Shown here in pieces: positions 1 through 5,482 of a stretch of DNA of 5,482 nucleotides; position 1 is the stretch's first letter; every line of letters begins with the position of its first letter. Source of the DNA: Sphaerochaetaceae bacterium (lineage in GTDB: Bacteria > Spirochaetota > Spirochaetia > Sphaerochaetales > Sphaerochaetaceae); the NCBI GenBank assembly GCA_023231265.1, contig JALNVT010000168.1:1-5482 (forward strand), read 5' to 3'. A program made the translations under genes and the position numbers. The notes beneath the pieces were generated by a model. The model ran no database searches. It was given only the letters and a program-made list of their open reading frames with translations, and was not told the origin of the DNA.

Positions 1-1892
1 ATGGTGCAAATAAAATTATCTTTGATATCAATTATGATGATGAACAATATGATGATATAAAAGAAGAATATAGTATAGCTTATGATTCAAGTTTATTAGC
101 TCGTGGAGATTATCTGTGGGGACTAAGTGGTGCAATACATAAAACTGAGGTTGATGATGTGGCATCATCATTGTTTGCACTTCCATATCCTGATGGTAAT
201 TGGTATGAGTATAACTTCGATGAATTCGAAATGAAATATTGGATCAATATGGGTCTAACAGACGAATTCACTTTGAAAACATCACTTTCAATGTCATCAG
301 ATTTACTTGATATATCAATGGATGGAATACTTGCAACAATGCATGGTTCTTATACAGGTTCATTTGAACTGTATCTTGAAGAGGATCTGACTCCTTCTGT
401 AGACTTTTCTGTATCGCATACATATGGTTCTCCAATTGGAGATATCAGTGCAAGTTTATCATTGAGCCTACCAGAATTCGAATATTCAACAATGGACTTA
501 TCGACAGATGGGTCAATTGGATTGAGTCTTGGTTATACTATTGATTTATGGCAATTGCCTTCTATAAATACATCATTAAGTCTTACTGCAGCAAACAGTA
601 GATTCAGTGCATCATCATCTCTAAGTACGACTGTAACACCGTTTACAGGATTGTCGCTCTCATCTAGCTTATCATTTGCAGCTTCATATGATTCTGATCC
701 TTCTTTCTCATTATCAATATCATTGACATATTCATTATTAGAAAATTTAACTACTTCTACATCATTGAGTAGCAGTGGTGATAGCAGTATAAGTTCTAGA
801 TTGAAAGCATCAGATAATGATTCATTGCAGTTCTCATTATCAAATATCAATTACTTTGAAGATACAGATCCAACATACAGTGGTACATGGTCTCATAGCG
901 GGGATGTAAGCACATTGAGCGTAAAACAGACAGCTTCCGATGACTTCACAGATTTCAATACAAACGCAAGCTTATCAACAAATATTTACTATGCTGGCGG
1001 ACTGTTTGGTATATCTGCAAGCTCATCAAGTAACTTCTTATTATTGAAGACCACTGGAAAGCTTTCAGGAAGCCCAATTTCTGTAAGTAAGACAAATGAC
1101 TCATCTCCTAAACAGCTAACTTCTCTGTTTGGTACTTCAGTATATACAGATCTAACAGCCAATTCTAAGAACAACTTGATCATATACAGTGAGACAGATT
1201 CTGTTTATAGCAGTGGTGGTACTTTCTCTTATGAATTGAATACGTTATCCAGAACAGGATTCACAAAGGTATTATCCATTCCAACTTCATATACTGTATC
1301 AGGAGTTCTTTACAACACTGATGGTCTACCATATGCTCAATATTCATCTCCTGTATATACAAGAGAGGTAGATGAGAATGGTAATTACTATCTACAGATC
1401 AGTGAATCACAGTACTTATTTGCTGATGCAAATGGTAGATGGATCTTAAATGATGTATCTCCTGGTATATATGTATTTGACTTACAGGTTGGAAATGATT
1501 GGTATGCCTTGAGTTTCGATATTCCAGATGATGAAGAGAACGATGGAAAGGTCATTGAAATTGAAGATTATCAAGCTGAAGAAGCCCAACCAGAGCTCAT
1601 TTCGTGGGATGTTGATCTTGAAGCAGAGGAAGCATCTACAGAAGAAGACGATATTTTAGTTGATACATTCGGAAATGAAATCGTAGCTGAATATGCAAAG
1701 GTTGTATTGTTGAATATCGCAAGAGTTACGGATGAAGAGACATTTGCTCAGACATCTTCTCAAGAATTTGCACCAACAGGATTTGAACAAACAATCAGTA
1801 CAGATGATGATTCAACCGAAGAAGAGTTTGATCCATTTGCTGATACAGCATCCAGTTGGGATGATTCAGAGTACGATGAATGGACATTCTAA
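1..1892 (+). CDS. Fimbrial usher-like outer-membrane beta-barrel protein, 5'-truncated by the window
   Basis: The frame is open from position 3, the first complete codon, to a TAA at 1890-1892, giving 629 residues; numbering here starts at that codon. The true start, signal peptide and N-terminal domain lie left of the window. Near the start, 'SSLLARGDYLWGLSGAI' (about residues 29-45) and then 'YWINMGLTDEFTLKTSLSMS' match the pattern of FimD/PapC-family ushers just after the plug domain (LL..G...YS...G, then .YGL....T...G.Q). About residues 75-430 are short alternating polar/hydrophobic strands extremely rich in Ser, as expected of a large outer-membrane barrel. Residues about 434-506 (G-V-L-Y-N-T-D-G-L-P-Y start, later N-G-R-W-I-L-N-D-V-S-P-G) look like the small beta-sandwich at an usher C-terminus. 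Residues 506-629 form a strongly acidic tail ending in Trp-Thr-Phe. Ushers secrete and assemble pilus subunits across the outer membrane; that role is inferred, as no chaperone or pilin gene is visible. Another large barrel protein is the main alternative. Confidence 0.62.
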   Translation, partial: GANKIIFDINYDDEQYDDIKEEYSIAYDSSLLARGDYLWGLSGAIHKTEVDDVASSLFALPYPDGNWYEYNFDEFEMKYWINMGLTDEFTLKTSLSMSSDLLDISMDGILATMHGSYTGSFELYLEEDLTPSVDFSVSHTYGSPIGDISASLSLSLPEFEYSTMDLSTDGSIGLSLGYTIDLWQLPSINTSLSLTAANSRFSASSSLSTTVTPFTGLSLSSSLSFAASYDSDPSFSLSISLTYSLLENLTTSTSLSSSGDSSISSRLKASDNDSLQFSLSNINYFEDTDPTYSGTWSHSGDVSTLSVKQTASDDFTDFNTNASLSTNIYYAGGLFGISASSSSNFLLLKTTGKLSGSPISVSKTNDSSPKQLTSLFGTSVYTDLTANSKNNLIIYSETDSVYSSGGTFSYELNTLSRTGFTKVLSIPTSYTVSGVLYNTDGLPYAQYSSPVYTREVDENGNYYLQISESQYLFADANGRWILNDVSPGIYVFDLQVGNDWYALSFDIPDDEENDGKVIEIEDYQAEEAQPELISWDVDLEAEEASTEEDDILVDTFGNEIVAEYAKVVLLNIARVTDEETFAQTSSQEFAPTGFEQTISTDDDSTEEEFDPFADTASSWDDSEYDEWTF

Positions 1893-1909
1893 TAAATTTC
1901 TTAATATGT

Positions 1910-1954
1910 AAAAACAGCAGATGATTGCAGTCGTTATCATCTGCTGTTTTTTTT
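1910..1954 (+). terminator. Rho-independent terminator of the usher-like gene
   Basis: A perfect inverted repeat pairs 1910-1925 with 1936-1951 (16 bp; core CAGCAGATGAT / ATCATCTGCTG) around a 10-nt loop. The 3' arm runs into an uninterrupted T-run that ends at 1954. It begins 17 bases after the stop codon of the upstream CDS. Because the 5' side of the stem starts with A residues, it could also act on transcription from the other strand. It separates the usher-like unit from the ATPase operon. Confidence 0.95.
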
Positions 1955-2002
1955 CCAAATGCTATAAAAAACAATTCATAAAAAGTATTGTTTTAACCAG
2001 GC

Positions 2003-2219
2003 GTGAATGAAAAGTTTGTACTGGAATTGGTTGAGAAGATTTTGACTACATTGCATTTTTAAGTTTCGCTTGAGGGGCTGAAGAAGTTAAATTATTTAAG
2101 TCAAACATGAGGCCTTTGCATGGCACCAGAGAGCTTTGATTCTTAAGAGAGAGCTGAAAAAAAATCATGCTGACCATTTTTTGTTATTGATAACAAAAAT
2201 TACTGATTTATATATGTGA
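2003..2219 (+). pseudogene. Possible decayed gene fragment, family not recognised
   Basis: This is a tentative call. The region has coding-like GC (about 39%) unlike the 19% GC that follows. Two short open stretches read like protein: 2003-2062, encoding VNEKFVLELVEKILTTLHF, and 2100-2219 in a different frame, which includes HEAFAWHQRALILKRELKKN. Both look helical and charged, and stops and a frame change separate them. No start codon with a ribosome binding site was found. I do not recognise the family; a worn C-terminal end of a transposase, nuclease or regulator are all possible, and so is non-coding DNA. Confidence 0.25.
2178..2199. repeat. Perfect 10-bp inverted repeat, operator-like or hairpin
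   Basis: TTTTTGTTAT (2178-2187) is the exact reverse complement of ATAACAAAAA (2190-2199), with only TG between. As RNA the inner pair would open to give a 9-bp stem and a 4-nt loop. The stem has one G-C pair, so it would be a weak terminator. As DNA the core TTGTTATTGATAACAA is a typical shape for a dimeric repressor site. No bound protein can be named. Confidence 0.4.
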
Positions 2220-2484
2220 ATGATTGATATTCCACTTTTAACTGCTTTTCAACTGTATTTGGAAACTAATAACAATTTGTATTTGTTCAAGTATTCAAAA
2301 AAAAGGTTCGAAATAAAATAAAATATTTTATAATGTCGATTATTGGAAGTTTCTATAATTATCTCATTTGAGTGAATCTGCGATTTTGAATTGTTTTTTT
2401 ATAAATTTGATGTGATACAAAAAAGTATGGTGATAATTATTTTATTAAAAAAAAGGGAAAAATTGCAGAAAAATAAGAGGATTT

Positions 2485-2514
2485 TTGTAAAATTTATAAC
2501 AGATATGTTATATT
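2485..2514 (+). promoter_or_regulatory. Candidate promoter with an 18-bp palindrome in its spacer
   Basis: TTGTAA (2485-2490, 4 of 6 to the sigma-70 -35) and TATATT (2509-2514, 5 of 6 to the -10) are 18 bases apart. Almost all of the spacer is a perfect inverted repeat, TATAACA-GATA-TGTTATA (2495-2512), which overlaps the first bases of the -10. Such an arrangement would let a repressor block RNA polymerase. A transcript from here would start near 2521 and have a leader of about 260 bases before the ATPase operon. The surrounding DNA is about 19% GC, so hexamer matches by chance are common; the palindrome is the stronger part of the evidence. Confidence 0.3.
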
Positions 2515-2573
2515 TTAATTAAATTAACGATAAAAAAATATTGTTGATAATTTCTGATAGATTTAAAAATTCA

Positions 2574-2602
2574 TAGCGAATTTGTATTTTTTGATATATA
2601 AT
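2574..2602 (+). promoter_or_regulatory. Weak candidate promoter (consensus -10, poor -35)
   Basis: A perfect TATAAT lies at 2597-2602, with TAGCGA (2574-2579, only 3 of 6 to TTGACA) 17 bases upstream. Transcription would start near 2609, about 176 bases before the first ATPase gene. In DNA this AT-rich a lone TATAAT means little. Confidence 0.18.
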
Positions 2603-2675
2603 TGAATCGATAATTTTTTAGTAATTCGTTACATGATTGGAAATATTGATTAATCTTAAATTGATGAAGTTATTG

Positions 2676-2687
2676 AATTACGTAATT
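2676..2687. repeat. 12-bp perfect palindrome AATTACGTAATT
   Basis: The 12 bases are exactly self-complementary. The sequence GAATTAC at 2675-2681 is also the reverse complement of GTAATTC at 2621-2627, so in a long leader RNA the two could pair across about 50 bases. The site lies some 100 bases upstream of the ATPase operon. Whether it is a protein-binding site is unknown. Confidence 0.3.
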
Positions 2688-2704
2688 GTCTTTTTGTTTG
2701 AGTA

Positions 2705-2734
2705 TTGGCATACACAAGATTTACGAGTTATGTT
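2705..2734 (+). promoter_or_regulatory. Candidate sigma-70 promoter of the V-ATPase operon (distal of two)
   Basis: TTGGCA (2705-2710, 5 of 6 to TTGACA) and TATGTT (2729-2734, 4 of 6 to TATAAT) are 18 bases apart. The predicted start near 2741 gives a leader of about 44 bases, a normal length that includes the ribosome binding site. It competes with the TTGACA-based promoter just downstream; the sequence does not decide between them. Confidence 0.35.
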
Positions 2735-2736
2735 TA

Positions 2737-2765
2737 TTGACACTCTTAAGAGATAGAATAATACT
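2737..2765 (+). promoter_or_regulatory. Candidate sigma-70 promoter of the V-ATPase operon (proximal), with palindrome
   Basis: A perfect TTGACA (2737-2742) is 17 bases upstream of AATACT (2760-2765, 4 of 6, keeping the key A2 and T6). The start would fall near 2772, leaving only about 13 bases of leader and placing the first transcribed bases at the ribosome binding site, which is short but workable. The spacer begins with a perfect 10-bp palindrome, CTCTTAAGAG (2743-2752), a possible operator. Part of it (TCTTAAGAGA) recurs at 2141-2150. Confidence 0.4.
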
Positions 2766-2784
2766 AATAAATAGGAGCAAATCC

Positions 2785-3102
2785 ATGCAAAGTGAAATCA
2801 TTAATGAAATAATTGAAGTAGAGGATAAAGCAACACTTACAGTAGAAAAAGCTAGAAGCGATGCAAGTGTAATTCTCAATAATGCTGACATCAAGGCTAA
2901 ACAAATAGTTAAAGATAGTTTGAAGCAGTGTAAATCAAAAAATCAAATTAAATTTGATAAACTTGTAGAAGAGAATAAAAAAGAAGTTAAGAATTATCAA
3001 GAGAGCTTGAAAAGTGATTATTCAGCTTCTTCTTTTGATTACAAAAAAGTAGCTAAACAGCTAGCTCAAAAAATATGTAGCTCATCGGTATTTGAAGCAT
3101 GA
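2785..3102 (+). CDS. V/A-type ATPase peripheral-stalk subunit, G/H type
   Basis: This 105-aa protein is almost entirely charged alpha-helix. Residues about 3-75 form a coiled coil with the family's rhythm of Glu/Lys and regularly spaced Ala (E..A...VEKAR.DA..I...A...AKQIV), typical of the G subunit (AhaH in archaea), which pairs with subunit E to form the stalk holding the catalytic head against the membrane part. A Ser/Tyr-rich break at about 75-85 precedes a final helix with VAKQLAQKI. The ATG at 2785 is chosen because AGGAG (2773-2777) lies 7 bases upstream and the length fits the family; the frame is open further upstream but without support. It is the first gene of the operon, and its TGA overlaps the ATG of the next gene (ATGA). 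Sequence conservation in this family is low, so the call rests on pattern, size and neighbours. A diverged subunit E is less likely, as E is nearly twice as long. Confidence 0.85.
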   Translation: MQSEIINEIIEVEDKATLTVEKARSDASVILNNADIKAKQIVKDSLKQCKSKNQIKFDKLVEENKKEVKNYQESLKSDYSASSFDYKKVAKQLAQKICSSSVFEA

Positions 3103-4187
3103 AAAAAAGAGCAGTAAGTCAATATGGTTTTATTAATGCCAAATTAAAAGCAAAAATTGGAATCATTAAAGATGATCAGTTAGAAAGTGATCTCTTGAAG
3201 GCTGGTAGCCTTGTGGAGGCAATTGGTATCTTGAGAGAACATGGATACGTCCAAGCTGCTGAAGCTTTTGATAAGACAGGTGATCTACAGATGGTAGAGT
3301 TATCTTTGCTCAAAGATTTAATAGCAGATTATCAAAGTGTCAAGAATCTTACTGAAGGTTATCCTCAAGAACTAGTTAAGATTATCTTGATGAAAATTGA
3401 AGTTGAGAACATTAAAAATACAATCAGATTGTGGTATTCATCAGCTGTACATCATAGACCAATTACTTATAGAACATCTTATTTGATAAAAGAAAGTATT
3501 GTAAATAAAATCGATTATATCTCTTTGATAAATGCGATTACTTATGAAAATATCATTGATGCTCTTAGTGGTACCTGGTATCAAAATATTTTGAAAAAAT
3601 TTACCTTTGAACAAATCAGTCAATATGGCTTGTTTGAGTTAGAAAGTGCATTAGATAAATATTGGTATGGATTACAAATAAAAGCCTGTTCTTCTCTAAA
3701 AGGTGATGACAAAAAAGTAGCTTATAGTATGGCTATTACAGAAATTAATTTGAAGAATATCTTGATGCTTGTAAGATACGGTTGGTTCCATCAGATGGAT
3801 GCACAGAGACTGCAGAACTCTCTTTTCCCATATGGAAGAGTTTACTCTGATAAAATCACTCATGACTATATTGTGAGCAATCCAAAAAATAGACAGCCTG
3901 AGTTGTTATTGAGAGATAAATATCCAGAACTAGCAAGTGCTTTGAAAGATATAAATCCATCTGATAATAAATCTTCAATGATCAACCATACACGATCAAT
4001 TGAAAAGTTTCTTGGCGAGCAGAAAAAAAAGAATTTTAGAAAAATTTTAAGTGGAAAACCATTTACTATTGGAACTCCTTTAGCATATTTCTATTACAGA
4101 GAAGCTCAGTACTATATGATCTGTGGTATTCTTGGTGGTAAGTATTATGGAGTTGATTCAAGCGAAATAAAGGGGATTTTATCATGA
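3099..4187 (+). CDS. V/A-type ATPase subunit C (AC39/d-type central-stalk socket)
   Basis: This soluble, all-helical protein of 362 aa belongs to the AC39 (vATP-synt_AC39) family, whose usual bacterial length is about 320-360 aa. It caps the membrane rotor ring of K subunits and receives the central D/F shaft. The family shows three similar helical units, and their marks are visible. These are an N-terminal Y-G-F-I-N-A-K-L segment (residues 9-16) followed by a leucine-rich L..A.S..EA...L...GY stretch (to 50). Next come the internal repeats KIEVENIKNTIR (99-110) and TEINLKNILMLVR (214-226), which match the E-(I/V)-x-x-N-(I/L)-K pattern. Last is a C-terminal PLAYFYYREAQYY...GGKYYG block (327-351). 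In the last block Gln337 stands where many members have a second acidic residue. The ATG at 3099 overlaps the previous stop (ATGA) and has only a weak ribosome binding site, suggesting translational coupling; the next gene overlaps its own stop the same way. Confidence 0.95.
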   Translation: MKKRAVSQYGFINAKLKAKIGIIKDDQLESDLLKAGSLVEAIGILREHGYVQAAEAFDKTGDLQMVELSLLKDLIADYQSVKNLTEGYPQELVKIILMKIEVENIKNTIRLWYSSAVHHRPITYRTSYLIKESIVNKIDYISLINAITYENIIDALSGTWYQNILKKFTFEQISQYGLFELESALDKYWYGLQIKACSSLKGDDKKVAYSMAITEINLKNILMLVRYGWFHQMDAQRLQNSLFPYGRVYSDKITHDYIVSNPKNRQPELLLRDKYPELASALKDINPSDNKSSMINHTRSIEKFLGEQKKKNFRKILSGKPFTIGTPLAYFYYREAQYYMICGILGGKYYGVDSSEIKGILS

Positions 4188-5482
4188 GTTTATTCACTGA
4201 AGATATGCGAATGATTACTGCTGTTGTTATTGAAGAAAAAAGCGATGCAGTAATAAAAGCTTTGTTAGAAATTGGGGCACTAGATTTTGTTCAAATAAAC
4301 AATCTACCACCAGAACAGATGGCAAGATTGAGCAAAAAAAGACCTAATTCTAATAGGGCTGGAATTGAGGATGCACGTCATAGAATTGACAACTTGTTGA
4401 GACAAGGAAAACGACCTATGCCAAGTTCAACTCTGTTGAATGTAAAAAACATGGTTGGTTTGAACATTTCTGAATATACAAGTTTTCTCAATAGATTCAG
4501 TGCTTCTTTAACTACCTTAAAAGATGAACAGAAGTCTTACAGTCAAAGACTTGAAGCTTTAAAGGAAATGAAATCTTACGTTCAAGAAGGCAAAAGAGAT
4601 TACTTAGATGTCAGAACAGGAAAAATTGAAGGCAAGATTCAAGTATTGGAGAAGAGGCTCAGTGAATTTGGTGCTTTGATTGTTCAAAAAGATAGCTTCA
4701 TAACAACAATGTCACTTAGAAGAGATGCTGCTAATATATCCCAAGTACTTGAAATGCTCAGATGGACTGAGACAGAAGATGGAAATGCACAGAGGGAAGG
4801 TGCCATTGCAGTTGCTGATAAACTTGATGAAGAAATCAGATTATGTAACGAAAAGAAAGAAGAGATAGAAAATCAAGTTGCAGAAAAAATTCAAGAGAAA
4901 GAGCCAAAACTTCTTGAAATGTGGTGCAATTTAAGACTGCATGAATTGTCAGACCAAATTCGCTCATACTTCAAATACACAAACAATACAACATTGTTCT
5001 CTGGATGGGTTCCAAGGCATGATGCCAATAAAATTGAAACAGCAATTTACGCTGCAACAGATGGTCAATGTATAATAGATTGGACTGAAGTAAATGAAGC
5101 TGAAGATTCTTCTACAATTCCAGTTGCAATGAAATCTCCAAAAATCTTGAAGCCTTTTCAAGGATTGGTTTCAAATTACGGAACACCTGAATATGGTACA
5201 ATCAATCCAACTCCATTTGTAGCAGTTGCATACCTGACAATGTTCTTGTTGATGTTTGCTGACTTAGGACAGGGGTTTGTAGTTTTCTTACTTGGATTGC
5301 TTCTGACTAGGAGTTATAAAAAGAATCCGATGAAAAAAGAAGGACTTCTTAATAAGTCAGTTTCTTTGTTGATGATATACCTAGGTGTTTTTTCAATGAT
5401 AGGTGGTATCTTATTTGGATCAACCTTCGGTTTTCCTGTTTTTCCTGCTTTGTGGTTCAATTATCATGCCGTTGTTGAAGGA
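4184..5482 (+). CDS. V/A-type ATPase subunit I (a-type membrane stator), 3'-truncated by the window
   Basis: The frame is open from the ATG to the last base, giving 433 residues of a protein usually about 600-660 aa long. Subunit I (NtpI, the bacterial counterpart of eukaryotic subunit a) anchors the peripheral stalks and carries the two ion half-channels beside the K ring. Visible parts are an N-terminal alpha/beta start (MRMITAVVIEEKSDAVIKAL) and long coiled-coil arms at about 98-165 and 208-245. These are followed by the conserved GWVP turn (274-277), the YGTPEYG...NPTPF segment (332-345) leading into the membrane, and the first membrane helices (about 345-376, then 393-414). FADLGQG (358-364) is the local version of the family's MFGDVG(Y/Q)G motif. 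The essential channel arginine would lie beyond the right edge. The start has AGGGGA (4171-4176) 7 bases upstream, and its ATG overlaps the stop of subunit C. Subunit K (proteolipid) would be expected soon after. Confidence 0.96.
   Translation, partial: MSLFTEDMRMITAVVIEEKSDAVIKALLEIGALDFVQINNLPPEQMARLSKKRPNSNRAGIEDARHRIDNLLRQGKRPMPSSTLLNVKNMVGLNISEYTSFLNRFSASLTTLKDEQKSYSQRLEALKEMKSYVQEGKRDYLDVRTGKIEGKIQVLEKRLSEFGALIVQKDSFITTMSLRRDAANISQVLEMLRWTETEDGNAQREGAIAVADKLDEEIRLCNEKKEEIENQVAEKIQEKEPKLLEMWCNLRLHELSDQIRSYFKYTNNTTLFSGWVPRHDANKIETAIYAATDGQCIIDWTEVNEAEDSSTIPVAMKSPKILKPFQGLVSNYGTPEYGTINPTPFVAVAYLTMFLLMFADLGQGFVVFLLGLLLTRSYKKNPMKKEGLLNKSVSLLMIYLGVFSMIGGILFGSTFGFPVFPALWFNYHAVVEG

Larger units (their letters stand above)
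1955..2784. other. Long intergenic region with no intact gene
   Basis: Neither strand has an open frame of useful length here, and no tRNA or known riboswitch was recognised. Composition is uneven. By hand count 2001-2160 has 62 G+C of 160 (39%), close to the flanking genes, while 2281-2640 has 70 of 360 (19%). The AT-rich part holds several short perfect inverted repeats (listed separately) and many promoter-like hexamers, most of them probably chance in such sequence. The last 80 bases hold the likeliest promoters for the ATPase operon. Confidence 0.85.

Noticed and set aside
159..161. GTG as the start codon of the usher-like protein
   Set aside because: The same frame is open back to the left edge, and the 52 residues before it (including SSLLARGDYLWGLSG) match the family pattern, so the start lies outside the window.
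533..850. Open frame of 105 codons on the - strand
   Set aside because: It lies wholly inside the usher-like gene, is explained by the repetitive Ser codons of the + strand, and has no recognisable domain.
989..1183. Open frame of 64 codons on the - strand
   Set aside because: It is antisense to the usher-like coding frame, with no family resemblance or convincing ribosome binding site.
1968..1994. Inverted repeat AAAACAAT / ATTGTTTT as a second terminator
   Set aside because: The 8-bp stem has one G-C pair and an 11-base loop, and it is followed by AACCAGG rather than a T-run; the terminator just before it is far stronger.
2432..2437. GATAAT as a -10 element
   Set aside because: The best -35 (TTGATG at 2407-2412) is 19 bases away with 4 of 6 matches; not better than chance in this composition.
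2621..2632. GTAA-TTCG-TTAC as a UUCG tetraloop hairpin
   Set aside because: The stem is only 4 bp and closes the loop with A-T instead of the stabilising C-G pair, so it is unlikely to fold stably.
2686..2784. 33-residue N-terminal extension of the G/H-type subunit from a TTG
   Set aside because: AGGAG at 2773-2777 sets the start at the ATG at 2785, the family is about 105 aa long, and the extension is hydrophobic and unlike the coiled coil; it also overlaps the likely promoters.
3441..3623. Open frame of 60 codons on the - strand
   Set aside because: It is antisense within the clearly identified subunit C gene.
4964..5161. Open frame of 65 codons on the - strand, Cys- and aromatic-rich
   Set aside because: It is antisense within subunit I; its composition follows from the + strand codons.

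Overview
The window looks like a piece of chromosome from a low-GC, diderm bacterium. It carries two unrelated transcription units separated by about 830 bases of mostly very AT-rich DNA. The first is the 3' part of a gene for a serine-rich outer-membrane beta-barrel protein that resembles a chaperone/usher-type fimbrial usher. The second is the start of an operon for a V/A-type (vacuolar/archaeal-type) rotary ATPase. An outer-membrane protein, a bacterial V/A-ATPase, low GC and heavy AGA use for Arg together suggest a spirochaete, perhaps a host-associated relative of Sphaerochaeta or Treponema. Fusobacteria and other diderms with V-ATPases are not excluded. This assignment is inference; the window has no marker gene for taxonomy.

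Layout, all on the + strand. Positions 1-1892: the usher-like CDS, open at the left edge, ending in tandem stops (TAATAA). Positions 1910-1954: a strong intrinsic terminator with a 16-bp stem and a T-run. Positions 1955-2784: no intact gene. Its first part (about 2000-2220) has roughly 39% GC and short open stretches in shifted frames, which could be the worn remains of a gene. From about 2280 to 2640 the GC falls to roughly 19%, with several perfect inverted repeats and promoter-like hexamers. Positions 2785-5482: the ATPase operon, beginning with a 105-aa peripheral-stalk coiled-coil subunit (G/H type), then subunit C (362 aa), then subunit I (433 residues visible, cut by the right edge). 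Both junctions are ATGA stop/start overlaps, so the three genes are probably translationally coupled.

The ATPase genes work together. The G/H-type subunit would pair with subunit E in a peripheral stalk, subunit C connects the central stalk to the membrane rotor, and subunit I is the membrane stator with the ion half-channels. Subunits K, E, F, A, B and D are not in the window and presumably follow downstream. The usher-like gene ends its own unit and has no visible functional link to the ATPase. Its presumed chaperone and pilin partners would lie to the left of the window.

No tRNA, rRNA, CRISPR array, insertion sequence or phage gene was recognised. The least ordinary item is the usher-like protein with its long acidic C-terminal tail.
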